A stretch of DNA of 64,000 nucleotides from Litorimonas sp947503715 (GCF_050271975.1 NZ_CP189850.1:372001-436000); one strand, 5' to 3'. Positions 16,595 through 26,834 are shown, numbered from the stretch's first letter. The notes: generated by a model not told the origin, from the letters alone. A program made the numbers and translations.

Positions 16595-17368
16595 TTATGT
16601 AGGCAATGCGGCGGCTTTTGCGACCCGTGCCAAGCATAATCCGTCCACTTGTCGGGCGCCCGCTTTTTTCAGGGTGCGCGCGCAAGCTTCCAAAGTCGCG
16701 CCCGTCGTGAGCACGTCATCAATCAGGATGACATGCGCGCCCTGTAATCTGTCCATTGCACCGGGACGAATATCAAACGCGCCGCGCACATTATCTGCCC
16801 GTTGCCGCAGATTAAACTGCCCTTGGCTTTCTGTGCGCTTAGTGCGCATCAAACTATCAGGATCAAACTTTGCCGATGTGATTTTACCCAGCGCCCGCGC
16901 CAGCAGCGCCGCCTGATTATATTTTCGCCGAATGAGACGAGAAGGGTGGAGCGGCACGGGAATGAGATAATCCGCGCCGTCCAATATGTCCCGCCCCGCC
17001 CGTCGCATCTGCGCCGCGAATCCGGCCAGCCCTTCCGTTCGGCCCCCGTGTTTAAATGACAGCACCAGCGCGCGTGACCCGTCATCATAAGCCATCGCCG
17101 CACGCGCATGGTCATAGGCGGGTTTGCGGACGGAACAGCGCCCACATAATCCACCGTCAGCAATCTGGTATTCAAATGGAAAGCCGCAGGCCTCGCACCA
17201 CGGCGCGTCGAGGAAGGTGACATTCTCCCACAACCGTTTGGACAGCGGATCACCCGCGAGGCTCAGAAGCTCTTGCGGGGGCAGCACGGTATCCACGACA
17301 GACCCGCCCGCATGTTTCAGCACACGCGTCATGACTTGTGGCAGGCTGTCATCTTGTGTTTCCGACAT
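16595..17368 (-). CDS. comF: ComF family phosphoribosyltransferase-like protein
   Basis: A 257-aa ComF/GntX-like protein. The N-terminal zinc finger uses CEACGFPF and GLCGRC; the C-terminal phosphoribosyltransferase domain carries YLIPVPLHPSRLIRRKYNQA and the PRPP loop VILIDDVLTTGATLEA. In competent bacteria ComF aids processing of incoming DNA; in many Proteobacteria its role is undefined. The frame continues upstream to 17521, but those residues overlap the divergent methyltransferase gene, so ATG 17368 is used. Only 23 bases separate the two divergent starts, so their promoters must overlap coding DNA. Confidence 0.93.
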   Translation of the reverse strand: MSETQDDSLPQVMTRVLKHAGGSVVDTVLPPQELLSLAGDPLSKRLWENVTFLDAPWCEACGFPFEYQIADGGLCGRCSVRKPAYDHARAAMAYDDGSRALVLSFKHGGRTEGLAGFAAQMRRAGRDILDGADYLIPVPLHPSRLIRRKYNQAALLARALGKITSAKFDPDSLMRTKRTESQGQFNLRQRADNVRGAFDIRPGAMDRLQGAHVILIDDVLTTGATLEACARTLKKAGARQVDGLCLARVAKAAALPT

Positions 17369-17391
17369 GTTTGCGACAGTAGCGCAAGGAT

Positions 17392-18237
17392 ATGAACACG
17401 TCTCCACCGAAAATATTTGACCCAATCGCGTTGCGTTTCGCAAAGACCCGCGCCACGCACCGACAAGCCCGTAAAGGCGTGTCGTTTTTATACCAACGCG
17501 CGGCAGAGGATGCGGCCTCACGATTGGAAGATATTAATCGGCAGTTTGATCGGGCCGTTTTAATTGGCGGCTTTGATGGACGGGACATTATTCAATCCCA
17601 CCTCCGGCCTGAGCGGCGGCCTATATCATTTGACCATATAGAGAGACCCGCCGATTTGGACAGTGACTATGACGTCATTCTCTCCCTACTTGAGCTACAA
17701 AGCGATGAGGGTCTTCCGAATACGTTGACGACATTTCGCCAGTACCTGAAACCTGACGGGCTCCTGATTGTGGCTCAGTTCGGCGGAGAGACCCTGACCC
17801 AACTCCGGCAAAGCCTTTACGCCACAGATCAACAGATCATTGGCGGAGCGACGGCGAGGGTCTATCCCATGGTCGATTATTCACAGGCCGCGATGTTGTT
17901 AGGGCGAACGGGACTAGCACTGCCGGTCGTTGATACGGACCGGATGACCGTGACTTATGGAAAGCTGGAAAGTCTGGTCTCTGATCTGCGGGATCTGGGT
18001 CTTACAAATGCACTCAGCGCGCGGGATAAGCGTCCACTCTCGCGGGGCTGGTTTACAACCTTGCGGGAAAAATATGCAGAGCATTTCTCGCGTGAGGACG
18101 GGAAGCTCCTCGCGACTTTCGAAATCCTCTGGATGACAGGATGGGCACCACATGCGAGCCAGCAAAAACCCCTCAAACCCGGCAGCGCGAAAATGCGGCT
18201 ATCCGATGCCCTGAATACGGATGAAAGAAAACTCTGA
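17392..18237 (+). CDS. NDUFAF5-like methyltransferase-fold protein
   Basis: A 281-aa SAM-methyltransferase-fold protein of the alphaproteobacterial family that includes mitochondrial NDUFAF5, an arginine hydroxylase acting on a complex I subunit. Characteristic blocks are FDPIALRFAKTRA, VAQFGGETLTQLRQSLYATD, RVYPMVDYSQAAMLLGRTG, LPVVDTDRMTVTYGKL, LRDLGLTNALSARDKRP and the end block MTGWAPHASQQKPLKPGSA. The usual GxGxG motif is degenerate (LIGGFDGRD). The divergent comF neighbour is a conserved arrangement. Role in respiratory complex I maturation is inference from the family. Confidence 0.88.
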   Translation: MNTSPPKIFDPIALRFAKTRATHRQARKGVSFLYQRAAEDAASRLEDINRQFDRAVLIGGFDGRDIIQSHLRPERRPISFDHIERPADLDSDYDVILSLLELQSDEGLPNTLTTFRQYLKPDGLLIVAQFGGETLTQLRQSLYATDQQIIGGATARVYPMVDYSQAAMLLGRTGLALPVVDTDRMTVTYGKLESLVSDLRDLGLTNALSARDKRPLSRGWFTTLREKYAEHFSREDGKLLATFEILWMTGWAPHASQQKPLKPGSAKMRLSDALNTDERKL

Positions 18238-18296
18238 TTTTTGCGAAGGACTTTCGTGGATGAAACGTGTGTCCTTTTGGAAGGAAAGACCACGCT

Positions 18297-19193
18297 ATGA
18301 AACTTTTCTCATATTCTGCGCTATTCTCGAGCGCCTTGTTCTTTTCATCCTGCGGCGGCAACGGAGCACGCTCTGTACCTCCGCCAACATCCTCCCCGCC
18401 ACCCGCGTCATATGATTTTCCGCCATTGGTGCAGAGGTTGAACGCTCTCCCATCGCCGAGGGTGCAGTCCTGATCGGGAACAGTTCCGGTGTTCTCTATC
18501 ACTACCGGAAGGGCGATTTCGATCTCGAGCAATCTACAAATGTCGCCTCGGCCTCTAAACTGGTGAGCGGTATGGGACTCTGAACATTGATCGAGGCAGG
18601 AACACTGTCGGAGCAGAGCCGATTGTCCGAAACAATCGTGGATTGGCCCTATGCTGTCGATGACATCCGGTCATCCGTCACGCTCGAACAGCTTGGAAGT
18701 TTTACCTCGGGGTTCAATGCTCGACCGAGCGGTCGCGGCTGTCATGGACAAGGCGATGTCTCCCTGCGGGACTGCGCGAGTTCGATAATTGTTGAGGGAC
18801 CGGACACACCGCCCGCCGACGCCTTCGCCTATGGTCCGGATCACCTGACGCTTGCGGCCTTGATGGTGAAAGATGTGACGGCATGGCGTCAGGACCGCAC
18901 ATATGGCGTCACCTTTCTTAGCCGGTTCAGCGCTTTGGATAATCTGGAATTGGAATGACATTATGGATTCGGGTTTTTCATCGAATGTGACGACACCCCT
19001 TTTTCCGAACGTTGTTCTGACGCGTCCATCACATCCTCACCCGGGGGGTTGGGGCTTCACGCCCTGAGTCAATTTCGAAACAGGATATTGGGCGATTATT
19101 GGCGTGGATGAGCCGAGCTTTCAAACGCCCGTTCAAGATTCGATTGAACTGCAACAGACGCTCCAGCCAATGATCAAAAACAGTCTGCTCTAG
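18297..19193 (+). pseudogene. Decayed serine hydrolase (beta-lactamase/transpeptidase type)
   Basis: An intact lipoprotein signal (ALFFSSCGG, start ATG 18297) runs into a frameshift near 18420. The other frame then continues with AEGAVLIGNSSGVLYHY and an SxxK active site (SASK, 18548-18559), a TGA at 18581, STSGF-like FTSGFNARP, a TGA at 18956 just before HYGFGFFIECDDT, another frameshift near 19045, a third TGA at 19065 and finally VNFETGYWAIIGVDEP to a stop at 19191. This is the order of a class C-like serine hydrolase. At least five lesions show it is dead. All three TGA codons fall where homologs usually have Trp, so each is one G-to-A change. Its 3' end overlaps the CaiB gene's 3' end. 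Confidence 0.85.
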
Positions 19194-20317
19194 GGTGTGA
19201 TTCCTGCAGCTTTAAGCGCTTCGATTTTCACCGTGTCATAGCCGAGTTCATTAAATAATTCCGTCGCATTCGCATTGGGCCCGGATATCGAAAATTCCGG
19301 ATCTTCCATCGTGCCTTGAAAAACGGGTGCCGTACGCGGATGGGTGAACGGCCCGTGTTTTTTCAGCCCACCCCGCGCAATATTCTGCGGATGCTCAGCG
19401 GCTTCCGCATAGGTCAGGACGGGCGCGACGCAGGCATCCGTGCCGTCGAACAAAGCCGCCCAATCATCCCGTGTTTTGGTCGCAAAAGTTCTTTCCAGCA
19501 AGTCATGCTGTTCCGCGAATTTCGATTTATCATTCTGCCCGCCATATTCGGTCGGGTCGATGTCGAGCACGCGTAACATCTCGGCAAAGAATTGGGGCTC
19601 TAGCGGACCCACCGCCATGAACTTCCCGTCCTGCGTTGCGTAACAGCGGTAATAGGGCATAGCCCCGTCCAACAGGTTTGCGCCCCGCTCAGGCGTCCAC
19701 TGACCAATCCCGTCCAGCGTATGAAGAATGCTCATCAGGGAATTCGTCCCGTCAATAATCGCCGTATCGACAATATCGCCCTTCCCCGTGCGGCCCGCCT
19801 GTATCAGCGCGGCGAGAATACCGTTGACGAGAAAGAGCGATCCGCCGCCATAATCCCCGACGAGGTTAAGGGGCGGTACGGGCGGTTCCCCCTTTTTCCC
19901 CATCGCGCCAAGCGCGCCCGTAATCGCAATATAATTAATATCATGCCCTGCGGTCTTCGCCCAGGGACCGGTCTGACCCCATCCCGTCATGCGGCCATAG
20001 ACGAGTTTTGGGTTGACGAGGTGGCACGCCTCTGGCCCAATGCCCAGCCGTTCTGTCACACCGGGGCGCAGGCCTTCAAACAAGACATCCGCGGTCTTCA
20101 CGAGGTCCAACACGACCGCCACGCCTTCCGGCTTTCGGAGGTCCAGCGTAATGGTCGTCTTGTTCCGGTTTGAAATCATGGGCACAGCGGACATCGGACC
20201 CGGTCGGTTCACCATGATAACCTCCGCGCCCATATCTGATAGGAGTTGCCCTGCATAAGGCCCAGGGCCTATTCCGGCGAGTTCAATAACGCGGATACCC
20301 TCAAGTGGCTTGCTCAT
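19190..20317 (-). CDS. CaiB/BaiF CoA-transferase family protein (racemase-like)
   Basis: A 375-aa family III CoA-transferase. KPLEGIRVIELAGIGPGPYA and QLLSDMGAEVIMVNRPG open the fold, LDLRKPEGVAVVLDLVKTADV follows, and GHDINYIAITGALGAMG contains the catalytic-Asp region; the pattern is that of alpha-methylacyl-CoA racemases, which epimerise 2-methyl-branched acyl-CoAs during fatty-acid breakdown. ATG 20317 overlaps the DUF4031 stop as ATGA; the longer frame is not family-like. Substrate cannot be fixed from sequence. Confidence 0.92.
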   Translation of the reverse strand: MSKPLEGIRVIELAGIGPGPYAGQLLSDMGAEVIMVNRPGPMSAVPMISNRNKTTITLDLRKPEGVAVVLDLVKTADVLFEGLRPGVTERLGIGPEACHLVNPKLVYGRMTGWGQTGPWAKTAGHDINYIAITGALGAMGKKGEPPVPPLNLVGDYGGGSLFLVNGILAALIQAGRTGKGDIVDTAIIDGTNSLMSILHTLDGIGQWTPERGANLLDGAMPYYRCYATQDGKFMAVGPLEPQFFAEMLRVLDIDPTEYGGQNDKSKFAEQHDLLERTFATKTRDDWAALFDGTDACVAPVLTYAEAAEHPQNIARGGLKKHGPFTHPRTAPVFQGTMEDPEFSISGPNANATELFNELGYDTVKIEALKAAGITP

Positions 20318-20673
20318 TCTATTCGTCCTATAAAAGCCTGACGATAACGGTCTGTCCGTTGAACCGTACGAGTATATTTTAATATTCGACATTCATCTTG
20401 TTGCAGCTCAGCCCATTCCAAACCCAACCGCGCGGCAAAATGAAGTCCCGTCCGGTCGTCGACTTCGATCGCGCCGAGCGCAATTGCCTTAGCGCGGCGG
20501 GCCTCCGGAATATCATAATGCGGATGACTAGCCTTTGGCGGTTCCTGAAACCAATCCCGTTTCATCTGCAAACGGTCGGCCATATCATGCAGCTCAGACA
20601 GTGTATCCGCCGTCATATGGCACATAATGTAACCCCTAAACGGGTGGCGCGCGGTGTCGACATAAACGGTCAT
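20314..20673 (-). CDS. DUF4031 domain protein
   Basis: A 119-aa DUF4031 protein: MTVYVDTARHPFRGYIMCHM, the ADTLSELHDMADRLQM helix, HPHYDIPEARRAKAIALGAI. The family is small, cytoplasmic and of unknown function, with conserved His and Asp residues that could form an active site. It is coupled by ATGA to the downstream racemase-like gene. Confidence 0.88.
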   Translation of the reverse strand: MTVYVDTARHPFRGYIMCHMTADTLSELHDMADRLQMKRDWFQEPPKASHPHYDIPEARRAKAIALGAIEVDDRTGLHFAARLGLEWAELQQDECRILKYTRTVQRTDRYRQAFIGRIE

Positions 20674-20830
20674 AGTTGAAAAGCACTAAGGGATGATCTT
20701 GGCGATGTCGATAAAGTCTAGACACACTTTATAATGTCGCGATTTTCGCGAATGAACGTTTTTGAGCCCTCTTTACACTTGGTGCGGGAATTGCACGACC
20801 CTGTCCATACTGAGACAGGAGTGCGTCTGC

Positions 20831-21841
20831 GTGTTAAGCAATTTACAGATACTCCGAGCCTTTGCGGCTCTGAATGTTGTATTGTTCCACATCATTGAGA
20901 TTGGGGGAGAACAAGGCTTTGCTATTCCCGCCTTGGAATTTTTGCGGGGTTGGGGTGCGAACGGGATTGATATTTTCTTCGTCTTGTCCGGCTTTATCAT
21001 GGTTTACATTGCAGAGCTTCGCCCCCGAAAACCAGTGGCGTTTCTGCACAGTCGTGCCGTCCGGATTGTCCCGATTTACTGGATCCTAACGGGGGTTGGG
21101 TTCGTCGCGATCCTATTAACAGGTGATTTCCGCGGTGAGCCCTTGGCGGTGGAAGCCGTCCTCGCCTCCTTCCTGTTTCTGACGCGTTGGACGACACTGG
21201 ATATGCCAATCCTTTATGTTGGCTGGACATTAGAATGGGAAATGATGTTCTATCTGATCTTCGGACTGTGTCTGCTATTCAAGAATAAGACAGTGCAATT
21301 TATACTGCCCCTCATCATCCTGTCCGGTTTGGTCGTCTTTGCGGGGCAAGATTCGATCATTCTCGAATTCGGCTTTGGTATGATTATCGCTAAATTGTCA
21401 AAGTTGACCTGGGCTAAATCTTATGCCGGATTACTTACGCTGGCGGGCACGGCTTTGTTACTGGCCAGTATCTGGATAAAGCCTGATCTGCCGCAACCCG
21501 TTCTCTGGGGGCTGCCAAGCGCCCTTCTCGTGTTAGGCCTCGTCAATATTTCGCAGTGGAAGTTCCGATTGGGTGAACATTTGGGCGATGCGTCTTATAG
21601 CATTTATCTTATTCAGGTTTTCACTATTCCGGTTTTTTATAAAATTGCAGAAAAAACGGTGCCGGAACTTTCTCCCCTATTCTTGGCAATAGCCTGCTTG
21701 GCCGGGACGGCCTTGGCGGGAAGCTTGTTTCACCTAGTTGTCGAAAAACAGGTCCAAAAATTGCTTGGGCGAAAGAAGAAGACCGTTAAACCAGCCTATG
21801 ATGTGGCCCGTTTAAAATCGGCGACCTCAGCCTCAAGATAA
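20831..21841 (+). CDS. Acyltransferase family 3 membrane protein
   Basis: An OafA/YrhL-type integral membrane acyltransferase of about 336 aa, with roughly ten hydrophobic helices. The signature opening is LQILRAFAALNVVLFHIIE, followed by GIDIFFVLSGFIMVYI and RAVRIVPIYWILT. These enzymes O-acetylate or O-succinylate surface sugars. The frame opens at 20762, but the family starts right at the sequence NLQILRA, so GTG 20831, preceded by AGGAG, is preferred. A palindrome TCGCGA-TTT-TCGCGA (20737-20751) lies about 80 bases upstream and might be an operator. Confidence 0.9.
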   Translation: MLSNLQILRAFAALNVVLFHIIEIGGEQGFAIPALEFLRGWGANGIDIFFVLSGFIMVYIAELRPRKPVAFLHSRAVRIVPIYWILTGVGFVAILLTGDFRGEPLAVEAVLASFLFLTRWTTLDMPILYVGWTLEWEMMFYLIFGLCLLFKNKTVQFILPLIILSGLVVFAGQDSIILEFGFGMIIAKLSKLTWAKSYAGLLTLAGTALLLASIWIKPDLPQPVLWGLPSALLVLGLVNISQWKFRLGEHLGDASYSIYLIQVFTIPVFYKIAEKTVPELSPLFLAIACLAGTALAGSLFHLVVEKQVQKLLGRKKKTVKPAYDVARLKSATSASR

Positions 21842-21916
21842 GGTTTTGGTCCAATCAGAACATAAAAAACTCCCACATATTATATGCGAGAACCTTTTAA
21901 GGAATATGGAAAAGCC

Positions 21917-23119
21917 TTACGGGGCGGAGTCAATCTCAACAACTTTATCCGCCAATTGCTCAGCAATATTGTTCTGCGCAACGGTATCAAAATGTGAGGG
22001 ATCGCGTTGCGTTGCCCCAAGTGTTACAGCACCGAGATGTGTGTCCCGCTGGTCGGCGATGATAATGTCCTGTTCGCCACGTTGCGGGAATGTCGCGCCG
22101 TTCGGGATATCGAAATCATTTAATTGCTGAACATAAATCGGTAAATCCGCGCAGAATGCATTTCGTAAATATTGGAAGATATTGACGGTAGCAGCCGCAA
22201 ATTCCGATCGAATTGTTTCCGTAATACCTGCACTGCTATAATATATGGAAACAGCGTCCGACTCGCCTTGCGCCCAAATGAGACCGTCCAGATCCTGGCT
22301 CGGCGCGAGTTCGGTTTGAATATCCGCAACGGCGTTAATCAAGATTTGAGTAGGCTGATTATTGCTCGCGTCCCACCAGAAGAGCGGGTCATTTCCATCA
22401 GGTACATTATTGCTATGTGATCTGCCTGTTGCAACATTTATAGCATGCACGGAGAACCCGTATAGCATGCGTGGAGAACCCGGTTAGGGACTGAATACGA
22501 TTTGCAAAGAGCACCGCCGCCGGTTACGAGTGTACGACGAGATAGAATTGGCCTTCCAAAACGAAATAGGCGCCCTCAATGGATTCAAGATAATAAGTAT
22601 CTCCGTTATTTTTCGTCACATTCATCTGCCATGAGATTGTTCCTCAACGGTGTCGTCTCCGGATGAACACTCGGAATCAATTTAGTCAAAATCTGCACGC
22701 CCGAGATAATTATATTCGCCCGTCGTGAAACCGGAATAAGTGTCGCGCCCGCGTGTACCGTTATAAACTGTAATGCCGGTATCGGTCCCGATAGAGGTAA
22801 AGATTTCACTGAAGTCATAAAACCGAGTCTGTTTTATGAACCAAGCGCCCTAGATATTATCCAAAATATTATACCCGCCATTATGCTTTTTCGCGTGAAT
22901 CTGACCGTTTGTCTGACGCTCAAACCCGTAATTTGCGACCGTGCCCGGATAATTAATCTGGTCATAACGACCAAATCCGAAATAGTTGGCCTCATCCGTG
23001 AGGGTTCCCGGAAACGCTTTATTCTGTCCGTTACCGTCATAAGTCTGGACCTGCGCCAAACTCGCCGTCCCAGAGAGAAGAATCGTAATCAATGTAGCTT
23101 TTAAAAGTGTGGGGGTCAT
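21917..23119 (-). pseudogene. Decayed secreted esterase (sialate O-acetylesterase-like C-terminus)
   Basis: The 5' part is a signal peptide (MTPTLLKATLITILLSG ending SLAQ) and about 65 residues, then TAG (22850), then another 55 in-frame residues to TAA (22682). The 3' part (21917-22468) is the C-terminal half of an SGNH/sialate O-acetylesterase domain: LDGLIWAQGESDA is block III and RDPSHFDTVAQ provides the catalytic Asp/His. Block I with the nucleophilic Ser is missing. Between them the frame changes repeatedly and a 22-bp tandem duplication sits at the junction. It lies head-to-tail after the broken receptor at 23253-26615, so both may once have served the same carbohydrate. It may be remnants of two adjacent genes rather than one. 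Confidence 0.65.
22439..22482. repeat. 22-bp tandem duplication
   Basis: Two adjacent 22-base units (22439-22460 and 22461-22482), each TATAGCATGC-NN-GGAGAACCCG, differing only in the two central bases. The unit is not a multiple of three, so it shifts the frame of the esterase pseudogene in which it lies. Confidence 0.9.
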
Positions 23120-23210
23120 GCAGGTCTCCTGTAATTATTGGAGCCGTTGGACAATAATTTTGTTATGAGAAATTAATTATAGGTAGTATTTTACAAATTT
23201 CATAGATTTG

Positions 23211-23240
23211 CAGAGCGGCTGTCATATTTCAGCCGCTCTG
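23211..23240. terminator. Hairpin terminator after the receptor gene
   Basis: Perfect 11-bp arms CAGAGCGGCTG and CAGCCGCTCTG with an 8-base loop, 12 bases beyond the stop of the receptor. There is no long T tract on the minus strand, so it may be a weak terminator. Confidence 0.65.
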
Positions 23241-23252
23241 AAATTTGGTAGA

Positions 23253-26200
23253 CTAAAACCGGCCGCGTAGCCCGAAGAAGACTCGTGGACCGTAATCATT
23301 GACCTCATAAAGATCATCGCGAACAAAAGCGAATTGTTCTTTTGGTGCGCTAAAGAGGTTAATGGCTTCAACGGAAAGACGGAAATTATCCGTCACGTCA
23401 TAAGAGGCGCGCGCTTCCCATACACCGATGTCGCCAACATAGCGCAGGCGCGTTCCATCAGAAATAAAAGGTTGAAAATACTCGTCACGATATTTGTAAT
23501 TTACCTGCATATCGAAATCACCAATCTGGTAATAGACCTGAGTTGATAATGTATTCTCGGACAGTCCCGGCAATCCGGCAGGGGCGATGATCCCTTGATT
23601 TGTTTGCGTCACAGACCCATCCAAATTGCGTGTGAAGGCATCACCGTAACGGCTGTCCTCAAACTCGAAATCCGATTGCACATAATTATAGCTCAGTTTC
23701 GCTCCCAAACCGCTGAGGATACCGGGCAAATAGCTGAAGCGATGCGTTGCGGTCAGCTCTATACCAAACAGGCTGCTCTGATCATCGCTTGTCTGCTGAA
23801 CAGAAACGGGACGTGTGATGTCCGTACCATTAATAACAAATGTTTCATTTTGACGAACATTTTCAAACCCACCCTGGAAGGCTTTATAATAAGCACCAAC
23901 CGCCAGAATTGAATCCTCATTCGGATACCATTCAAAACTGGCATCATAGTTCCACGACATGAGAGGATCGAGTTCCGGGTTACCATCGGCATCAACTTCG
24001 TCAATTAATTGCTCAAGCGTTGTGATCGGATTTTCATCATCACCTGTATTGCTCGAGAACTGACGACCGAAGCCCATATCCGCGGGGTCCGCCCGCGACA
24101 TTGCCCGGAATGCACCGAGACGCACAATTTTATCCGGTGCGACCTCTGCAATCAGTGTCGCACTTGGCAGGAAACGAGTATAATCATTTTCGGCCCGGAT
24201 TGTTTCCAAATCCCCGAAAGACAGGGACAATTCACCATCATCATCATTGACAATTAATTGACGACGGAAGCCCGTGGCTTCTACATCTGTTTGAACCACG
24301 CGAAGACCAAGATTACCGGAAATCGGCAAAGACCCATTAATAGAGCCGTCATAAGTCGTCATCAGGTAGATAGCCTGCGTCGTTTCCTGAACATCAATTG
24401 TCCGCGTGTTCTCCCGATTGAGGCCCGGAATATCACTGGAAAAAGCATTGAGCGCAGAAGAGAAGCTTGCCTCTTCAGCATCAGGGTTTGTGAGATAGGC
24501 GTTAATATCACTCAAGATGTCATTTAAGGAATTGACCGATGTTTCAGCCACACAGCCCGCGTCCAATGTCGCCCAAGTATTTGTTGAGCTGATTATTGTA
24601 CCGTCATCGTCGATATTTGTGACGAGGTCACCATTGCGTTGACTGCTCAGGAATGAATTACCTTCCGGGAATTCTGTCCGGCAGGCATCGCGTGTAGACC
24701 CAATAATGTTGACAATATTGGACTGTAGCAGTTGAGACTGGGCGAAGAGGGGATCATCCTCATCTTCGTCATTATCATCAATCACTTCGCGATTATTAAC
24801 CGTCAGCTCGCCATCATTTTCAATCTCGAACGAGAATCGTCCATTCGTAATGTCCAGAGGGTTGCTGGATTCTGCTCCTCCAGGGAAATCCAGATAATCC
24901 TGCTGCGCCCAACGCACACCGGCTTCCAGCCCTGTGAAGAAGCCGTCACCAAGGTCATACGCCACGTCAAAGCGTCCGGAGTGGATCGTGTTGTCGCGTT
25001 CAAGGTCATTATCGATCCGAATGCGGAGGCGGTCCACATAGTTATCATAATCATTCACATCGAACACTTCGTCATAGAGCGTGTAAGACGGGACATTATT
25101 GCCACGACGATCAAATTCGATGACCGGCGAAATATCGGATTGCAGTCTGAATTCCCGATTATTTTCAATCCGGTTTGTATTGGAATAGCCGTAATCAGCC
25201 GACACAGTCAGGCGGTTTGTCACATCATAAACGATGTTCGCGCCCGCACCCGTATAAGTTTCACGACGTTCAAAATCACCGCCCTGAATCTCAATCGAAT
25301 TATCTGTGATGGACCGTAAGACCGCGCCGCTTGGCGTTGCCACGAGCGAATCCAGTGTTGTTGTGGTTCCGCCCGGTCCAATATTGAGGGATGTATCATT
25401 CCGACGTCCCCCATTAAATGTCAGGTCGTTGCGCTGCTCAGTTTGAGTTCGCTCAGAATATTGCGCGTCCAAATTAATGTTCCAACGGTCATTAGGCGAC
25501 CACTCAATCGCACCGAAGACTGCATCCCGTTCATCACGTGTATCATTCTGACGGAAATGGCGCTGGGAGGGAGCAAACACGAATGGCACACCCGCATCCG
25601 GCGCGACACCGTTAATAAGACCTGTATCTACACCTTCAACAAAAGAACCACGGCCGAAAGCTTCTAATTCTTCTGGCGTTGGACTGGCACTGCCACTCAG
25701 ATCATCAAGGTCAAACCCTTCTAGGTTAAGATCATCACAATCGTCATCGCCGCGGCGTCTTGTTTCCGGGTTATTCGAGAACCCCGTGACTGTTCCAAGC
25801 GTTGTTGGTTCAATATATCGCCCATTGCCATTCGTGATCAAACAGGCCGGTCGGGAATTACTCGTCGGTCCGGTCTGACGGCTCTCGGCTTCCGGCTGTG
25901 AAATATCACTGCGCTGCACACCGATGGAGAACCCGATATCGCCTGTACCCAGCTCAAACTGGTCCACATAGCTGCCCGTAAAACGATAGCCCAAATCACC
26001 GGCTTCCGTATCATCCTGATCGAGCTGATCCGGGTTCACATTACCCTTTAGATCGAATTGGAGACGGCGCTTGCCATATTCCAGCGGCTTCAGCGTTTCG
26101 AGCTGAATTTGTCCGGCCACGCCGCCCTCAATTTGACTCGCATCCTATGTTTTGAACACGGCAAGCTTATTGACGAGCTCTGATGGAAACTGAGAAAAAT

Positions 26201-26615
26201 TCACGGACCGGTCACCCGAGCCGTTTGTCGCCGCACGACCATTTACAACCGTCGAGGAAAGATACGGACCAAGACCGCGAATGGAGACCTCAGTGGCACC
26301 GCCATTTTCACGATGCGAAGCAACGCCCGTAATATTTTCAAGCGCCTCACCAATGGAGAGCGCGGGAAGATCACCAATTTCGTCCGCCGATAGACCATCG
26401 ACGATTTGCGTACTGTTTCGCTTCAACGCGATGGCGTCCTGAATCACCTGACGAGAACCGGTCACGACCATGACATCCTCATCCTCTGACGTTTGCGCCA
26501 TAGCCGGTTGCGCCATCAATCCAACCGCGAGCGCCGACGTCGAGACCGTTAGGCCGCGTTTGATTAGCCCGCGAAAACGAGACGTGGTTTTATGGTGTGT
26601 GATTAGGCAACTCAT
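23253..26615 (-). pseudogene. TonB-dependent receptor split by one amber codon
   Basis: A large outer-membrane TonB-dependent receptor of the TonB-Xanth-Caul type, about 1120 codons. From ATG 26615 (after GGGGAGAG) come a signal peptide ending AQPAMAQT, the TonB box region EDEDVMVVTGSRQ and the plug (SIGEALENITGVASHRENGG, then EVSIRGLGPYLSSTVVNGRA). At VFKT the frame meets TAG (26145-26147) and then resumes unchanged with DASQIEGGVAGQIQLETLKP, a hallmark block in which the stopped codon is normally CAG (Gln). The barrel continues to the terminal aromatic FFGLRGRF. Apart from that codon the gene is intact, so inactivation is recent, or the stop is suppressed or an assembly error. A uronate-type operator lies upstream. 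Confidence 0.88.
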
Positions 26616-26701
26616 CGAGTGCTCTCCCCCATTAATGTTAAACTTATTGTTATTTGACACACCAGAACAAAAACCACGCAACGCGTTAACCTATGTTTTC
26701 G

Positions 26702-26732
26702 ACCAATATAGCTAAATTGGTAGGACCAATTT
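26702..26732. promoter_or_regulatory. GntR/FadR-type operator upstream of the receptor
   Basis: AAATTGGT-AGG-ACCAATTT (26714-26732) is a perfect palindrome with the TGGT-N3-ACCA core used by FadR-subfamily GntR repressors such as ExuR/UxuR and PdhR. An overlapping second pair ACCAAT...ATTGGT (26702-26707, 26716-26721) extends it. It lies about 90-110 bases upstream of the receptor start. The regulator itself is not in the window. Confidence 0.65.
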
Positions 26733-26834
26733 GTTGTGAACTTGGCCAAACGCAGTCGTTTAAGGAGAAACACATCGACTAGACTGACAGGGAAATTTGG
26801 GGATAGGACGTTCTCAAATAACCATGCGGGAAGG

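Noticed and set aside
18581..19067. TGA read as tryptophan (recoding)
   Set aside because: Many intact genes in the window end in TGA and use TGG for Trp, and the same relic also has frameshifts; simple decay explains it.
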